Source: Pandoraea oxalativorans
GTDB lineage: Bacteria > Pseudomonadota > Gammaproteobacteria > Burkholderiales > Burkholderiaceae
Direction: 5' to 3'
NCBI RefSeq assembly: GCF_000972785.3
Contig: NZ_CP011520.2
Coordinates: forward strand, 11,109 to 75,108
Length of the DNA stretch: 64,000 nucleotides
The position numbers and the translations under genes are program-made. How positions within the stretch are numbered: the first letter of the stretch is position 1; each line of letters begins with the position of its first letter. Below the pieces are notes generated by a model. It searched no databases and was not told where the DNA came from. It saw nothing but the letters and a program-made list of their open reading frames with translations. This document shows positions 17,620 through 27,549 of the stretch, in pieces.

Positions 17620-19000
17620 TACTACAGCCGTAGATTGTGGAGGGGCTGGAAACACCCACGCCGCCTGTAGTGGCAGACTTGGGCACGAAGTTGATGGCGC
17701 CGCCGCCATGCTGACCAGCCCAAAATATGTCCAATCGAATGGATTCCATGCCAAAGCAATCTTGATAGCAGACGGCGCAACTCCGGTACGCTCAGCGCAA
17801 TCATGTCTTCAGGATTTTTTTTTGACTTTGCTGCGAAGCACCACAAGCACCGCGTGAGCCAGTAGCGACAAGGTGATGTGCCGATACCATCCGTGCCATT
17901 TGCGCACTTCGTAGTGGTCCAGGCCGCATTCCCCCTTGGTAGCTTCGAAGCCGATTTCGATTTCCCATCGTCGGCCAGCAACCCGAACCAACGTCTGCCG
18001 TGTTGCCTTTCGGCGCGGTGCATAAACCACGTAAAAAGCGTACTCAGGCGTTTCGTCAAGCGAGCGTCGAACCAATAAATAGTGGCCCCAGCGCTTTTCC
18101 TCGGCACTCATCTGCAAACGCCACAAGGGGACAAGTGCCCAGTCATACAAACGCTCACCTTTGGCTCCTTGACCCGCAGACAGTCGCTTCCAGGCCCGTG
18201 TCGGTTGAGCCCGAGCAATGGCGTCGGCACGTACGTATCTGGGTCCTTGCCACCAGAGCGGCTCATCCTTTGCCACCGCAAGTATGAACGCTTGATCACG
18301 GGATTCCAGCCATACCCGCAGACGCCGATCTCCCCCGTAGACCGCGTCCGCGGTCACCCAACGACACGGCAGGCCAGCATCCAACGCACGCTCGATCATG
18401 CGCCGCGCAATTTGCGGTTTGGTTGAAAACTCAACCGATGCAGGAATTCCAGCGCCATGCCTGCGTGCTGCATCCTCTGCCCATTCCTGAGGAAGATACA
18501 ACTCCCGGTCGATAAACGCCGAGCCGCCATGACCGGCGTAATTCAAGAACACCCCAATCTGACTGTTCTCGATGCGTCCGGCGGTGCCGCTGTACTGTCG
18601 TTTCACCCCGGCCGAATGCTGCCCCTTCTTGATAAAGCCCGTTTCATCGACGATCAATACGGCCTCTGGATCGCCAATATGCTCTATGACATACTCACGC
18701 AGAACATCTCTGGCTTCATCAGCATCCCATTGCGCCCGCTCCAGCAGGTGCTGCACACCATCTGGGGTTGCTTCTCCGATGAACTCCGCCAACTGCCATC
18801 CGTTCTTTCGTTCTACGCCGCTAAGCAACCCCTTCAGGTACGCCAACGATCGCGCCCTGGGTTCTGGGCGCTTGAATAGCGTTGCGAGGCGACTGTGTGC
18901 ACTCTCCAGTTCTCGTTGCCACTGTCTTGCCTTAGAAACCATTCTGTCCACGAGCTTTTTTGTTGACGAAATTCTACCTTAATAATCTACGGCTGTAGTA
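17620..19000. mobile_element. IS701-family insertion sequence, intact
   Basis: Inverted repeats TACTACAGCCGTAGATT at both ends, and a 4-bp target duplication TTAG (17616-17619 and 19001-19004). It contains one transposase gene and lies within the parB-like gene. Confidence 0.93.
17809..18951 (-). CDS. IS701-family transposase
   Basis: A 380-residue DDE transposase. The first acidic block is LIVDETGFIKKG, the second is the DAVYGG block (WVTADAVYGGDRRLRVWL), and the C-terminal part ends VAGRRWEIEIGFEATKGECGLDHYEVR with the late Glu. The frame fills the element between its repeats and has no interruption, so it should be active. A Lys-rich tail (KVKKKS) ends at a T-run next to the IS end. Confidence 0.92.
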   Translation of the reverse strand: MDRMVSKARQWQRELESAHSRLATLFKRPEPRARSLAYLKGLLSGVERKNGWQLAEFIGEATPDGVQHLLERAQWDADEARDVLREYVIEHIGDPEAVLIVDETGFIKKGQHSAGVKRQYSGTAGRIENSQIGVFLNYAGHGGSAFIDRELYLPQEWAEDAARRHGAGIPASVEFSTKPQIARRMIERALDAGLPCRWVTADAVYGGDRRLRVWLESRDQAFILAVAKDEPLWWQGPRYVRADAIARAQPTRAWKRLSAGQGAKGERLYDWALVPLWRLQMSAEEKRWGHYLLVRRSLDETPEYAFYVVYAPRRKATRQTLVRVAGRRWEIEIGFEATKGECGLDHYEVRKWHGWYRHITLSLLAHAVLVVLRSKVKKKS

Positions 19001-19007
19001 TTAGCAC

Positions 19008-19936
19008 TTATCCGTAAATAAAGGTATACTTCGTTCGGAGCCGCAAGCGAGTGCGGCGTTGGAGCGAAGGCTTGACCAAGAAGCGAGTCGAATCGTGGGA
19101 GGTGACCGCTGAGTTCTGGCAGCGGGTGGAGCCACTGATTCCGCAACGTGCGCCCTCACCAGAGAAAAAGTACCTGCGCAGGCCGGGCGCGGGACGACCG
19201 CCGGAGCCGGCTCGCCAGGTGTTTGAAGCCATTGTGTATGTACTGCGCACGGGCTGCCAATGGAAGGCGTTGCCGAAAGAGCGTTTTGGTAGTGCCAGCG
19301 CCATCCACAAACGCTTTCTCGAATGGGAGGCAGCGGGCTTCTTCGCGGCACTGTGGGAGGCGGGCCTGGCCGAATACGACGAGATGGAGGGCATCGCCTG
19401 GCGCTGGCAACGCGTCGACGGGGCGATGATGAAGGCTCCCCTGGCACAAGAAGCTGTCGGCCCGAACCCGACGGATCGGGGAAAAAAATGGAAGCAAACG
19501 CCATCTTCTGGTCGACGGGCGTGGCGTCCCGTTGTCGCTCATCGTCACCGGGGCCAACGTCAATGACGGCAAGCGACTCGATGAGGTCCTCGGCGCCATC
19601 ATGGTCAAGCGCCCGAATCCCCCGCATCGTCGCAGCAAGCACCTGTGCGCGGATGCAGGTTACCGAAGCGCCGAGTGTCTTCGCATCATCGACGAGCACG
19701 ATTACATTCCCCATGTCGTCGATCGTCGGAAGGAGGCCGACCTCAAGCGGCGCGATCCGAACAAAAAGGCCAGGCGCTGGGTGGTTGAAGTCTGTCATAG
19801 CTGGTTCAACCGCTTTCGCAAACTGCTCGTCCGATACGAAAAACTCGAACACAGTTTCGTCGCTCTAAACCATCTTGCCGCCGCCATCATCGCCTTCCGC
19901 AAGGTGCCGCTGAGCGTCAACATAATTTACGGATAA
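19008..19936. mobile_element. IS5-family insertion sequence
   Basis: Ends TTATCCGTAAAT (19008-19019) and ATTTACGGATAA (19925-19936). It contains a two-frame transposase. It lies directly beyond the IS701 target duplication, so the IS701 inserted at the very edge of this element or close to it. No clear target duplication. Confidence 0.85.
19051..19936 (+). CDS. IS5-family transposase in two frames, A7 slip site
   Basis: The first frame (GTG 19051, or TTG 19072) gives the N-terminal part (FWQRVEPLIPQR, GRPPEPARQVFEAIVYVLRTGCQWK) up to the second catalytic region. At 19482-19488 a run of seven A residues allows a -1/+1 slip into the second frame. That frame carries HLLVDGRGVPLSLIVTGANVND, DAGYRSAE and the C-terminal WFNRFRKLLVRYEK block with the final Glu. 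IS5-type elements commonly use such programmed slips, so the two-frame state is probably normal rather than decay. The stop lies in the terminal repeat. Confidence 0.75.
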
Positions 19937-19947
19937 ATTCTTAGCTC

Positions 19948-19970
19948 ACCCGGCTTCGGCCGGGTTTTAA
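19948..19970 (+). terminator. Rho-independent terminator
   Basis: Stem ACCCGGC / GCCGGGT with a TTCG tetraloop, followed by TTTAA. It probably belonged to the operon now broken by the two IS elements. Confidence 0.8.
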
Positions 19971-20295
19971 TAGGATGGTCAGCCCGTTCCCCATTCAGAG
20001 GACTACGCTGAGTGGGGTCGCGAGTGGCAACACGTTGTTCGGGTCCCATCCAGCACGCAGCTATGGCGATGCTCGGTCTGACACACACGGTAGACCTCGC
20101 AGTAGCGCTCCACGAAACGCCTTGACAGTACCAGCTTATCAATGTATTGTCGGCGCTGAAAGATTCAAGAAGCTCGATTGCTGATCATCATTTTTCTGCG
20201 TCCTCTCCTCTGCGCGGTATTCGCTGTCCTCTCCTCCTCCTTGAAATTTTTTGCGCTCCGCAACGAGCTTATTACGTTTATTTCAAGGAATTGTC
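19971..20295 (+). other. Intergenic region and cold-shock gene leader
   Basis: No gene is seen. The second half is pyrimidine-rich and AT-rich and probably carries the promoter and long 5' leader usual for cspA-type genes (structured leader, cold-stabilised). Confidence 0.45.
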
Positions 20296-20499
20296 ATGGA
20301 AACCGGTACTGTTAAGTGGTTCAACGATAGCAAGGGCTTTGGCTTCATTACGCCGGATGCAGGCGGCGACGATCTGTTCGCTCACTTCTCCGAAGTTCGA
20401 GGCGAGGGTTTCAAAACGCTCGCAGAGAATCAGAAGGTGAGGTACGAGACCAAGCGTGGCCCGAAGGGTTTGCAGGCAGCAAATATCAGCCCGCAATAA
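20296..20499 (+). CDS. cspA: Cold-shock protein, CspA family
   Basis: A 67-residue single cold-shock domain starting [18 protein letters not shown], with RNP1 (KGFGFI) and RNP2 (DLFAHF) intact. It binds single-stranded RNA and DNA and acts as an RNA chaperone. ATG 20296 has CAAGGA 6 bases before it; an upstream in-frame start would add residues not found in the family. It is a monocistronic unit closed by a strong terminator. The gene looks normal and chromosomal in type despite its mobile surroundings. Which csp paralogue it is cannot be told. Confidence 0.95.
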   Translation: METGTVKWFNDSKGFGFITPDAGGDDLFAHFSEVRGEGFKTLAENQKVRYETKRGPKGLQAANISPQ

Positions 20500-20507
20500 A
20501 GTAATTC

Positions 20508-20531
20508 AAGGGCCGGTACACCGGCCCTTTG
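20508..20531 (+). terminator. Rho-independent terminator of the cold-shock gene
   Basis: Perfect 9-bp stem AAGGGCCGG / CCGGCCCTT around TACA, 8 bases after the stop codon. Only a short T-run follows. Confidence 0.85.
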
Positions 20532-20752
20532 CTTGAATCGCATCCTCGCGGAGCTTTGCGCTCCCGATCTGATCGCACCGTTTCAAGGTGCGCATCGTTT
20601 GTCGTCTCGACACGATTCCTCTCTCGCTCCCACTTCGTAGTTATCCATTTGTATGGTGCTAAATGCCATGCAAGTCTCTCGCTTATCGCTTATGAAAAAT
20701 AATAGGTTCATCGCGCAATAGCGTGGAGGGATTTGACAAGTTTTCGTACTCT

Positions 20753-20774
20753 TGATGGCAGGAATTTGCCATCA
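20753..20774 (+). promoter_or_regulatory. Inverted repeat at the start of the ISL3 transposase remnant
   Basis: TGATGGCA ggaatt TGCCATCA is a perfect 8-bp inverted repeat just upstream of the transposase start at 20788. It could form a hairpin that limits translation of read-through transcripts, as in several IS elements. Confidence 0.5.
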
Positions 20775-20787
20775 GGAGTGCGTGGAG

Positions 20788-21377
20788 ATGCTGGATCGCA
20801 AGCTGCTGGAGTCGCTGGGAGGCTGGCAGGGCTATGCCGTCGAACGCGTGGAGTGGCCCGAGGGCACAGGGCGCACGCTGTCGATCTATTTGAAGCCAAC
20901 CGCCAAGGTGATGCTGTGCGAGCAGTGCGGCGCACGATGTCGCCAGGTCCATGAGACCACGGTGCGCCGGGTGCGAGATCTGCCGTTATTTGAGTACCGG
21001 GTTGTTCTTCATGTTCCACGCCGGCGCTTGTTGTGTGAGCAATGCGGTGGCCCGCGCCTGGAGCGGCTTACTTGGCTGGGTCGCTACCAGCGGGTGACGG
21101 ATCGGCTTGCGGCGGCCTGCAGCCAATTGCTGCAATCGAGCAACGTGCAGGCGGTGGCGAGGTTCTTCGAGCTGGGTTGGCATACCGTCAAGACGCTGGA
21201 CAAGGCCCGGCTCCGAGCGTCAGTGCGCGAACCGGATTGGTCCAGGATCGAGTATTTAGCGATGGACGAGTTCGCCCTGCATAAAGGGCATCGGTACGCG
21301 ACGGTAGTCGTCGATCCGATCAGCAGGCAGGTGCTGTGGATCGGCCCAGGACGCTCACGCGAGACGGCTCGGGCGTG
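20788..21377 (+). pseudogene. ISL3-family transposase, N-terminal half only
   Basis: The frame starts MLDRKLLESLGGWQGY and carries the ISL3 zinc-finger cysteines (CEQCGARC and, 25 residues on, CEQCGG), the helix-turn-helix and the start of the DDE domain (YLAMDEFALHKGHRYATVV). It stops being transposase at about 21375 (GRSRETARA), where an IS21-type end begins. The rest is missing. Confidence 0.85.
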
Positions 21378-21404
21378 TTGATGTGCACCAAGAACTGACC
21401 CTTG
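21376..21404. repeat. IS21-type terminal repeat (left end fragment)
   Basis: TGTTGATGTGCACC followed by AAGAACTGACCC resembles the left end of IS21-family elements. The matching right end is at 25551-25579, and an IS3-family element occupies all the space between them. Confidence 0.55.
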
Positions 21405-22033
21405 GGGGATGCGGCTATTTTCTTGGACTGTTTTACGTCGTTAACCCGAGGCTTTCACGGTACTCGATGGGGCTGAGATAGCCAAGGGAGCCCTTGATCC
21501 GCTTTTCGTTGTACCAGCGAATGTAGGCGTTCAGTGCCTCTACGAATTGCACGATGGTCGTCGAACGCCAGTCCCCTGGATAGAACATTTCGGTCTTCAG
21601 CCTTCCGAAGAATCCCTCACAGGCCGCATTGTCTGGTGAGCAGGCTTTACGCGACATGGATCGGATCAGATTAGCCTTTGCAACTCGCGATAGCCAGCCA
21701 GGCCAACGGTAGTGGCCACCCCGATCGGAATGTACGATCGGCTTCTCATCGTCCTCGGTCACGGTCTCGATAGCCGCATCTAACATGGTATTCACGAGCT
21801 CGGCGTCGGGGCTTGTGCCAATCGACCAACTGACTACCATGCCATCGAAGCAGTCGATCATCGGCGATAGATATACCTTCCCGGCCGGGATCTGGAACTC
21901 GGAGATATCCGTCAGCCACTTTTCGTTGGGGGCGGTAGCTGGAGCGGCCCCATGAAACACCGGACACAGCGACCCACTTACAATAACGGGTAGGCATAAG
22001 ACTGTGTTTTTGACTAACACCAAGCAGGAAGTG

Positions 22034-22399
22034 ATGGAAGTGTTGACGGGCCCAGAGCGCCGGCGTCGCTGGACGGCGGAGCAGAAACTGTCGATGGTTC
22101 GCGAGAGTTTCGAACCGGGAAAATCGGTTTCAATGGTCGCGCGCCATTACGGCGTGAACCCGAACCAGCTATTCCACTGGCGCAAGCTGTACCAGGACGG
22201 TAGCCTGTCAGCGGTCAAGGCTGGCGAAGAAGTGGTTCCGGCATCGGAGTTGGCTGATGCGCTCAAGCAGATTCGCGAGCTGCAACGGATGCTCGGCAAA
22301 AAAACAATGGAGAACGAGATTCTCCGGGAAGCAGTTGAATACAGCCGAGCAAAAAAATGGATAGCGCACTCGCCCTTGCTGCCGGAGGACGGCCAGTGA
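22034..22399 (+). CDS. IS2-type OrfA (transposase DNA-binding subunit)
   Basis: It starts [21 protein letters not shown], an IS2-group OrfA with helix-turn-helix ([21 protein letters not shown]) and a leucine-zipper-like end ([25 protein letters not shown]). A longer frame from GTG 22004 exists but the IS2 family starts here. A run of seven A residues at about 22349-22355 allows frameshift into OrfB to make the fused transposase. Confidence 0.88.
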   Translation: MEVLTGPERRRRWTAEQKLSMVRESFEPGKSVSMVARHYGVNPNQLFHWRKLYQDGSLSAVKAGEEVVPASELADALKQIRELQRMLGKKTMENEILREAVEYSRAKKWIAHSPLLPEDGQ

Positions 22400-23244
22400 A
22401 ACTGGTCTGTGAAGTTCTCGGCGTGTCGCGCTCGAACGTATCGGCACGACTGTCGCGTCCGGCGACGTGGCGCGATGGCCGGCAATCAAGGCCGACCGAC
22501 GACGAAACTGTAGTCGAGGAAATCCGCCGTGTCGTCGGCGATTTGCCCAGCTATGGCTACCGGCGGGTTTGGGGCACGTTGCGCAACGAGCGCGTTGCAG
22601 TTGGACTGGCGCCGTTCAATGCCAAGCGCATTTATCGCATCATGCGAACGCATGGGCTGCTGACGCAGCGCCGACCGATTGCGCCGCGAGCCCACCGTCG
22701 ACATGATGGCAAAGTGGCCGTCGCGCGCAGCAATCAGCGATGGTGCTCGGACGGCTTCGAGTTCCGCTGCGACAACGGCGAGCCGCTGCGTGTGACGTTT
22801 GCGCTGGATTGCTGCGACCGAGAAGCGATGAGCTGGGCGGCGACGACAGCAGGCCACAGCGGCGACATTGTGCGCGACGTGATGCTGGCCGCAGTGGAAA
22901 ATCGGTTCGGCAACGAGGTGCATACGCCGTCCGAAATCGAGTGGCTGAGCGACAATGGTTCGGGCTATACGGCTGACGATACGCGCCGGTTTGCGATGAA
23001 CATCGGACTAAAGCCATTGACCACGCCCGTGTGCAGTCCGCAAAGTAACGGCATGGCCGAGAGCTTCGTGAAAACGATGAAGCGCGACTACGTCGCCTTC
23101 ATGCCGAAGCCGGATGCTGCAACCGCTGCTCACAATCTGGCCATTGCATTTGAGCATTACAACGAGAAGCACCCCCATAGCGCGCTGAAATACCGCTCGC
23201 CTCGCGAGTTCCGGCGCTCGATGGATTCAGCAACCTTAGTGTGA
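22357..23244 (+). CDS. IS2-type OrfB (transposase catalytic subunit)
   Basis: A 295-residue OrfB with the IS3-family DDE core: [18 protein letters not shown] gives the first Asp, [13 protein letters not shown] the second, and [16 protein letters not shown] the Glu. It overlaps OrfA and is normally made as an OrfAB fusion by slippage on the A-run. No damage is seen. Confidence 0.9.
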   Translation: MDSALALAAGGRPVKLVCEVLGVSRSNVSARLSRPATWRDGRQSRPTDDETVVEEIRRVVGDLPSYGYRRVWGTLRNERVAVGLAPFNAKRIYRIMRTHGLLTQRRPIAPRAHRRHDGKVAVARSNQRWCSDGFEFRCDNGEPLRVTFALDCCDREAMSWAATTAGHSGDIVRDVMLAAVENRFGNEVHTPSEIEWLSDNGSGYTADDTRRFAMNIGLKPLTTPVCSPQSNGMAESFVKTMKRDYVAFMPKPDAATAAHNLAIAFEHYNEKHPHSALKYRSPREFRRSMDSATLV

Positions 23245-24153
23245 TGGTGTGTCCGGTTTTACAGGGTCAACTCCAGTAGCGTGGAAATCGCGATTGATGA
23301 TGTTATCTGGGGCAGGGCTAATTTCCCCGACATAAGAACGATATCGGCGCCGCTTGGGCCTCGCCGCGTAGAGGCCGCCTTGTTTCATGAGGCGACGCAC
23401 GACTTTCTCCGATAGAAACACGCGTTGTCTGCTGAGCGCTGCCTGCACCCGACGATAGCCGTAGGATCGGTGATTGTCCTCGAAGATTTCCGCAACGGTA
23501 CGACGAACTTCGGCATATTTGTCGGCAACCCGCATGGGCGACCGATGGTAGAAATAGGAGCTGCGCGCCAAGTCCAGCTGCTCAAGCAGCTCAGCCAAAA
23601 CGTACTGCTCTCTCAGGGCGTCAACCAGCGTCGTCTTCTCCCGGTTGCTCAGGAGTTGCAGGTCGACGCCCAGGTCTTTTTTTAGGAGTTCATTCGCCTT
23701 CTTCAACAGGTCCTGTTCAAGCTGCAGATTGCGAATTTTGCGCTGGAGCGCTTCGACCTGCCGTTCCAGTTCGTCCCGATCTGTCTCTGCGGGCGAGCCT
23801 TTGTCGCGTTTCATGGATGCAGGAGCCTCTCGGCCGAGTAACTGGTTCTTCCAGTTGTACAGCGTCACCCTGTCGACGTCCAGCTTTCGGGCCACCGCCT
23901 CTGCACTTCCTTCCCGTGTGCACAGTTCGTACACCGCAGCCTGCTTGGACACCAATGAAGCAGTTGGTCGACCGGCCTTGCCAACCACGCATTTCCTGGT
24001 TTCCGGATAGCGCTCGCGAACCCACTCCGTTAGTATCTGGCGACAGGGATAGCCCAATGTCCTGAGGGTGAAGGCGAAGCAGCGCCCGTGGTTGACGTAA
24101 TGCTCGAGTGCTACGGTAATGCCCCCGTTTTCCACGGTCAGCAGAAGTAGAAA

Positions 24154-24954
24154 CTAAGCGACCATGGCAAGCCGCTGCTTCGGGGTAAAACCGCCCAATG
24201 CCATATTCGGGCGCTCGTGATTGTAAATCCACATCCAGTCGGCCGCCGCTTCGCGAACCTGCTCCAGGTCCTCCCACAGGTACTGCGACAGCCATTCGTA
24301 TCGCGCAGTCCGGTTGAACCGTTCGATATACGCATTCTGCTGCGGCTTGCCCGGCTCGATGTATTCCAGCCGGATGCCTTGCTTCTGCGTCCATGTCACG
24401 ATGGCCGCACTCAAATATTCCGGGCCGTTGTCGCACCGGATGACCTTCGGCTTGCCTCGCCATTCCATATGCTGCTTCAGCGTGCGAATCACCCGCTCGG
24501 ATGGCAACGAGAAATCCACCTCGATGCCCAGCGCCTCGCGGTTGAAATCATCAATCACGTTCAGCGTCCGGATACTGCGCCCGTCAACCAGTTGGTCATG
24601 CATGAAGTCCATCGACCACACTTCATTGATGGCCTCCGGTACCGATAGCGGCTGCGGCGTTTCGCGCACCAGCCGCTTTTTCGGCTTGATGCGCAGGTTC
24701 AGCTCCAGCTCCCGGTAAATCCGGTAAATGCGCTTGTGGTTCCAGCCGAATCCCTTCACATTACGCAGGTAGAAGTAGCACAGCAGAAAACCCCAGTTGC
24801 GATGGCAGCCCGTAATACGCAGTAGCCAGTCGGCAATCTCTTCGTTCTCCGTGTTCAACTTCGCCGCGTACCGGTAGCACGACTCGCTGATGCCGAGCAC
24901 CGCGCACGCCACACGAATTGACACGCGCCGCTGTTGCACAACTTGCTTTGCCAT
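24154..24954 (-). CDS. IS3-family OrfB (type C)
   Basis: A 266-residue OrfB with DDE residues in [21 protein letters not shown] and [15 protein letters not shown]. It is preceded by OrfA with a run of seven A residues (minus strand, near 24980-24987) suited to -1 frameshifting. It is intact and probably made as an OrfAB fusion. Confidence 0.9.
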   Translation of the reverse strand: MAKQVVQQRRVSIRVACAVLGISESCYRYAAKLNTENEEIADWLLRITGCHRNWGFLLCYFYLRNVKGFGWNHKRIYRIYRELELNLRIKPKKRLVRETPQPLSVPEAINEVWSMDFMHDQLVDGRSIRTLNVIDDFNREALGIEVDFSLPSERVIRTLKQHMEWRGKPKVIRCDNGPEYLSAAIVTWTQKQGIRLEYIEPGKPQQNAYIERFNRTARYEWLSQYLWEDLEQVREAAADWMWIYNHERPNMALGGFTPKQRLAMVA

Positions 24955-24974
24955 CTCGCGCCGACGAGATGGCT

Positions 24975-25241
24975 TCAGAACTTTTTTTGCAGGGCCTCCG
25001 AGGCAATCTCAGCCTTGAGCTTCTCCTCGATGTACATCTTGCGAAGCCGGGTATTCTCCGCCTCCAGCTCCTTCATGCGCGACATCATCGACGCGTCCAT
25101 GCCGCCGTACTTCGAGCGCCACTTATAAAACGTTGCCGAACTGATGCCCAGTTCTCGGCACAGCTCCGGCACCGCCAGCCCAGCCTCCGCGCGCTTGAGC
25201 GCCTCCAGTATCTGGCTGTCCGTGAATCTCGACTTCTTCAT
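24975..25241 (-). CDS. IS3-family OrfA (type C)
   Basis: An 88-residue OrfA ([19 protein letters not shown]) with helix-turn-helix ([24 protein letters not shown]) and a leucine-zipper end. The last codons LQKKF lie on the slip site into OrfB. Confidence 0.9.
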   Translation of the reverse strand: MKKSRFTDSQILEALKRAEAGLAVPELCRELGISSATFYKWRSKYGGMDASMMSRMKELEAENTRLRKMYIEEKLKAEIASEALQKKF

Positions 25242-25550
25242 CTGCAGAACTCCCTCTTAACGAGAAAATTCTACTTCTCCTAGCGGTGGATTTCAGGGGG
25301 CATTACCCTACGTTCTTCTGTTCTTCTGAGTACTTCGGCTTTACGCGAACATACCCCCTCTGCAGATCGCCAATCTTCTCGAATTCGTTACACCACGCCT
25401 TGAGAGAATTCTTCGTCGGGTAACCCAACTGGCGAATGGTCGCTTTGCTGCGCTTCCCGAGTTTCAGGTACAGCTCGACCGCCCGAACGCGTTCTTGGTA
25501 TGAATACATGGACTACCTTCAAAGTAGTCCAAGATTTTGTCCGCATCCCC

Positions 25551-25579
25551 GGTGGGTCAGATTTAAACCGGCGTTGACA
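25551..25579. repeat. IS21-type terminal repeat (right end fragment)
   Basis: GGTGGGTCAGATTTAAACC followed by GGCGTTGACA is nearly the same as the right end of the IS21 at 47585-47613. It directly abuts a truncated IS66 tnpB. Confidence 0.6.
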
Positions 25580-25654
25580 GCTATTAAAGCCGCAGCGCAT
25601 ATCCGTGACGCCAGCGGCAATCCACACCCGCGTGTTCGAGGGCAACCCGATCAT
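25580..25654 (-). pseudogene. IS66 TnpB, first 25 codons only
   Basis: MIGLPSNTRVWIAAGVTDMR is the diagnostic start of IS66 TnpB (IS66 Orf2). It is cut at 25580 by the IS21-type end. Confidence 0.85.
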
Positions 25655-26081
25655 GTGCGTAGCTCCGAGATCAACTCGCGCAGTAACTCCAAACTCAGCG
25701 GACCATCGAAGCGCATTGTGCCGCCACGCATCACCAACTCGATCTTCCCCTCGTGCCGCAATGAACATCGTGAGGTCGGGACTGCTTGGTCTGCCGACGG
25801 CGTGGGGATACCAACGAGAGCCTTCGTGATCGTCACGGGAACAAACTCGGTCACCGAAGCCGCAGAACTCTGGCGAGTAACAAGCTCAGGCGTGACATCA
25901 CCGTAAGCGCCAGCCAGATAATGCCGGCGCCATTTGAATAACAAGTTGGCGTTGATGCCTGCCTTGCGCGCCGTCAAAGCAACCGACGCACCTGGCCTTA
26001 ACGTTGCCTCAACCGTTGCGCGCTTGAACTCCATTGAGAAATTCGCTCGTCGGTAAGGTACCGCTTCCACAGCCACACTCA

Positions 26082-27512
26082 GAGCTATTGTCGAATCTGG
26101 TGTACGGGGTGCTTTGGGAAATATGAGAAGGCGGTGGCGGTTTAGCTGAGAATGTTGCTTGTCGAAGGCACACCGAGCAAAGCCGGCGCGAGCCGGCCCC
26201 GACCACCATGAAGAAGATTATGAAAGAAACGAACGGCAGAAAAGCACAAACGAAGAGCGCGCTCGATGAACTGATCCAGCAAGGCGCGCGGCAGATCATC
26301 GAGCAGGCAGTCGAAGCGGAACTGGCGAGCATGCTTGAACAGTACAGCAACGTGAGGTCGATCGACGGTCGGCGTGCCGTGGTGCGCAACGGCTACCTAC
26401 CAGAGCGCGAAGTCGTCACGGCCATCGGTCCGGTGCCGGTTCGGGTACCGAAGGTGCGTGATCGCTCGGGTTCGGGCATCCGCTTCAATTCGGCGGTCGT
26501 GCCGCCGTACGTTCGCAAATCCGCACGCGTGTCGGCCGCACTACCGTGGCTGTACCTGCGAGGCATCTCGACGGGCGACATGAGCGAAGCCATGGGCATC
26601 ATGCTGGGCGGCCAGGTCAGCGGCCTGTCGCCAAATGTGGTGAGTCGTCTGAAGGCGCAATGGGCCGATGAGCATGCTCAGTGGAATCAGCGTGAGTTGT
26701 CGTTGGCGCGCTGGGTGTACTGGTGGGCTGACGGCATTCACACCGGCGTGCGCAGCGACGATTCCGACGGCCAGTGCCTGTTGGTGATCATTGGTGTCAA
26801 ACCGGACGGAACGAAAGAGCGTGTGGCGATCAGTGACGGGTATCGGGAATCGAAGGCGTCGTGGGCCGAACTGCTGCTCGATCTGAAAAAGCGCGGTCTG
26901 CAGTCAGGGCCGCTGCTGGCTTGCGGAGATGGTGCGATGGGATTCTGGGCAGCGATGGAAGAAGTGTTCCCGCAGACCAAGCATCAGCGCTGCTGGTTCC
27001 ACAAGATGGGCAACGTGCTCAACGCGCTGCCGAAATCGCAGCAGGCCCGCGCCAAAAAGGCGATGCAGGACATTTGGATGGCCGCCACGCGTGCCGAAGC
27101 GCTGGTTGCCTTCAATCACTTCGTTGATACCCACTCGGCAAAGTATCCGAAGGTGGTCGAAAAGCTGACGCAAGATCGCGACGAGCTGCTGGCATTTTAC
27201 GATTTCCCGGCCGAACACTGGCAGCATCTGCGCACGACGAATCCGATTGAATCGACCTTCGCGACGGTGCGTCACCGCACCAAGCGCACGCGTAACTGCG
27301 TCTCGCGCGCGACGTTCCTCGGCCTGGCATTCAAGCTGATCGAGTCGGCCGAAGACTCGTGGCGGCGCATCCGCGCCCCCGAAAAGATCGCGACGATGCT
27401 TGACGGGATGACGTTCAAGGATGGAGAGCCGGTGACCGACAGCACACCGGCTCAGCAGCCCCTGGCCGCCTAATCTTGCTCACGCCCCGTACACCAGATT
27501 TGACTTTAACTC
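26082..27512. mobile_element. IS256-family element, intact
   Basis: Inverted ends share CAAATCTGGTGTACGGGG (one mismatch on the left). A 9-bp target duplication CCACACTCA stands at 26073-26081 and 27513-27521. Confidence 0.92.
26208..27473 (+). CDS. IS256-family transposase (mutator type)
   Basis: A 421-residue transposase. It has the typical N-terminal block, YWWADGIHTGVR with the first Asp, LLACGDGAMGFWAAM with the second, and NPIESTFATVRHRTKRTRNC with the Glu. Full length and uninterrupted, so probably active. Start ATG 26208. Confidence 0.95.
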   Translation: MKKIMKETNGRKAQTKSALDELIQQGARQIIEQAVEAELASMLEQYSNVRSIDGRRAVVRNGYLPEREVVTAIGPVPVRVPKVRDRSGSGIRFNSAVVPPYVRKSARVSAALPWLYLRGISTGDMSEAMGIMLGGQVSGLSPNVVSRLKAQWADEHAQWNQRELSLARWVYWWADGIHTGVRSDDSDGQCLLVIIGVKPDGTKERVAISDGYRESKASWAELLLDLKKRGLQSGPLLACGDGAMGFWAAMEEVFPQTKHQRCWFHKMGNVLNALPKSQQARAKKAMQDIWMAATRAEALVAFNHFVDTHSAKYPKVVEKLTQDRDELLAFYDFPAEHWQHLRTTNPIESTFATVRHRTKRTRNCVSRATFLGLAFKLIESAEDSWRRIRAPEKIATMLDGMTFKDGEPVTDSTPAQQPLAA

Positions 27513-27549
27513 CCACACTCAAAACCTTGTCCACTTTTGCGCCCACCAT

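Larger units (their letters stand above)
21940..23275. mobile_element. IS3-family, IS2-type element (type B)
   Basis: Ends TGGAGCGGCCCC and, inverted, TGGAGTTGACCC. A 5-bp target duplication GTAGC stands at 21935-21939 and 23276-23280. It carries orfA and orfB on the + strand and is inserted in the type A transposase gene. Confidence 0.92.
24115..25307. mobile_element. IS3-family element (type C)
   Basis: Ends GGTAATGCCCCC and GGGGGCATTACC are perfect inverses. A 4-bp target duplication CTAC stands at 24111-24114 and 25308-25311. It is inserted near the start of the type A transposase gene. Confidence 0.92.
21433..25509 (-). pseudogene. IS3-family transposase (type A) split into three pieces
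   Basis: The pieces, in order on the minus strand, are 25509-25308 (MYSYQERVRAVELYLKLGKR), 24110-23281 (ALEHYVNHGRCFAF to INRDFHA) and 21934-21433 (PNEKWLTDISEFQIPAG to YRESLGLTT). Together they equal the 512-residue single-frame transposase of copy 2, with many substitutions. Both breaks are exact IS insertions with target duplications, so the gene was whole before. Confidence 0.9.
21405..25550. mobile_element. IS3-family element (type A, copy 1), interrupted twice
   Basis: Ends GGGGATGCGGCTATTTTCTT (21405) and the related CCGCATCCCC (25541-25550). Removing two later insertions (21940-23275 and 24115-25307) with their target duplications leaves about 1,608 bp, the same length as the intact copy at 45978-47584. 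Confidence 0.9.
25651..27549 (-). pseudogene. IS66 TnpA split by IS256
   Basis: The gene starts MVGAKVDKVL at 27549. It runs to 27513, is interrupted by the IS256 element (26082-27512), and continues from 26081 (SVAVEAVPYRRANFSMEFKRATVEA) to 25651. Skipping the IS and one 9-bp repeat restores a single frame with the IS66 helix-turn-helix (ALTARKAGINANLLFKWRRHY). The stop overlaps the tnpB start. Confidence 0.88.

Noticed and set aside
19051..19936. Calling the IS5 transposase a decayed pseudogene
   Set aside because: The frame change is at a run of seven A residues, a usual programmed slip site; the rest is undamaged.
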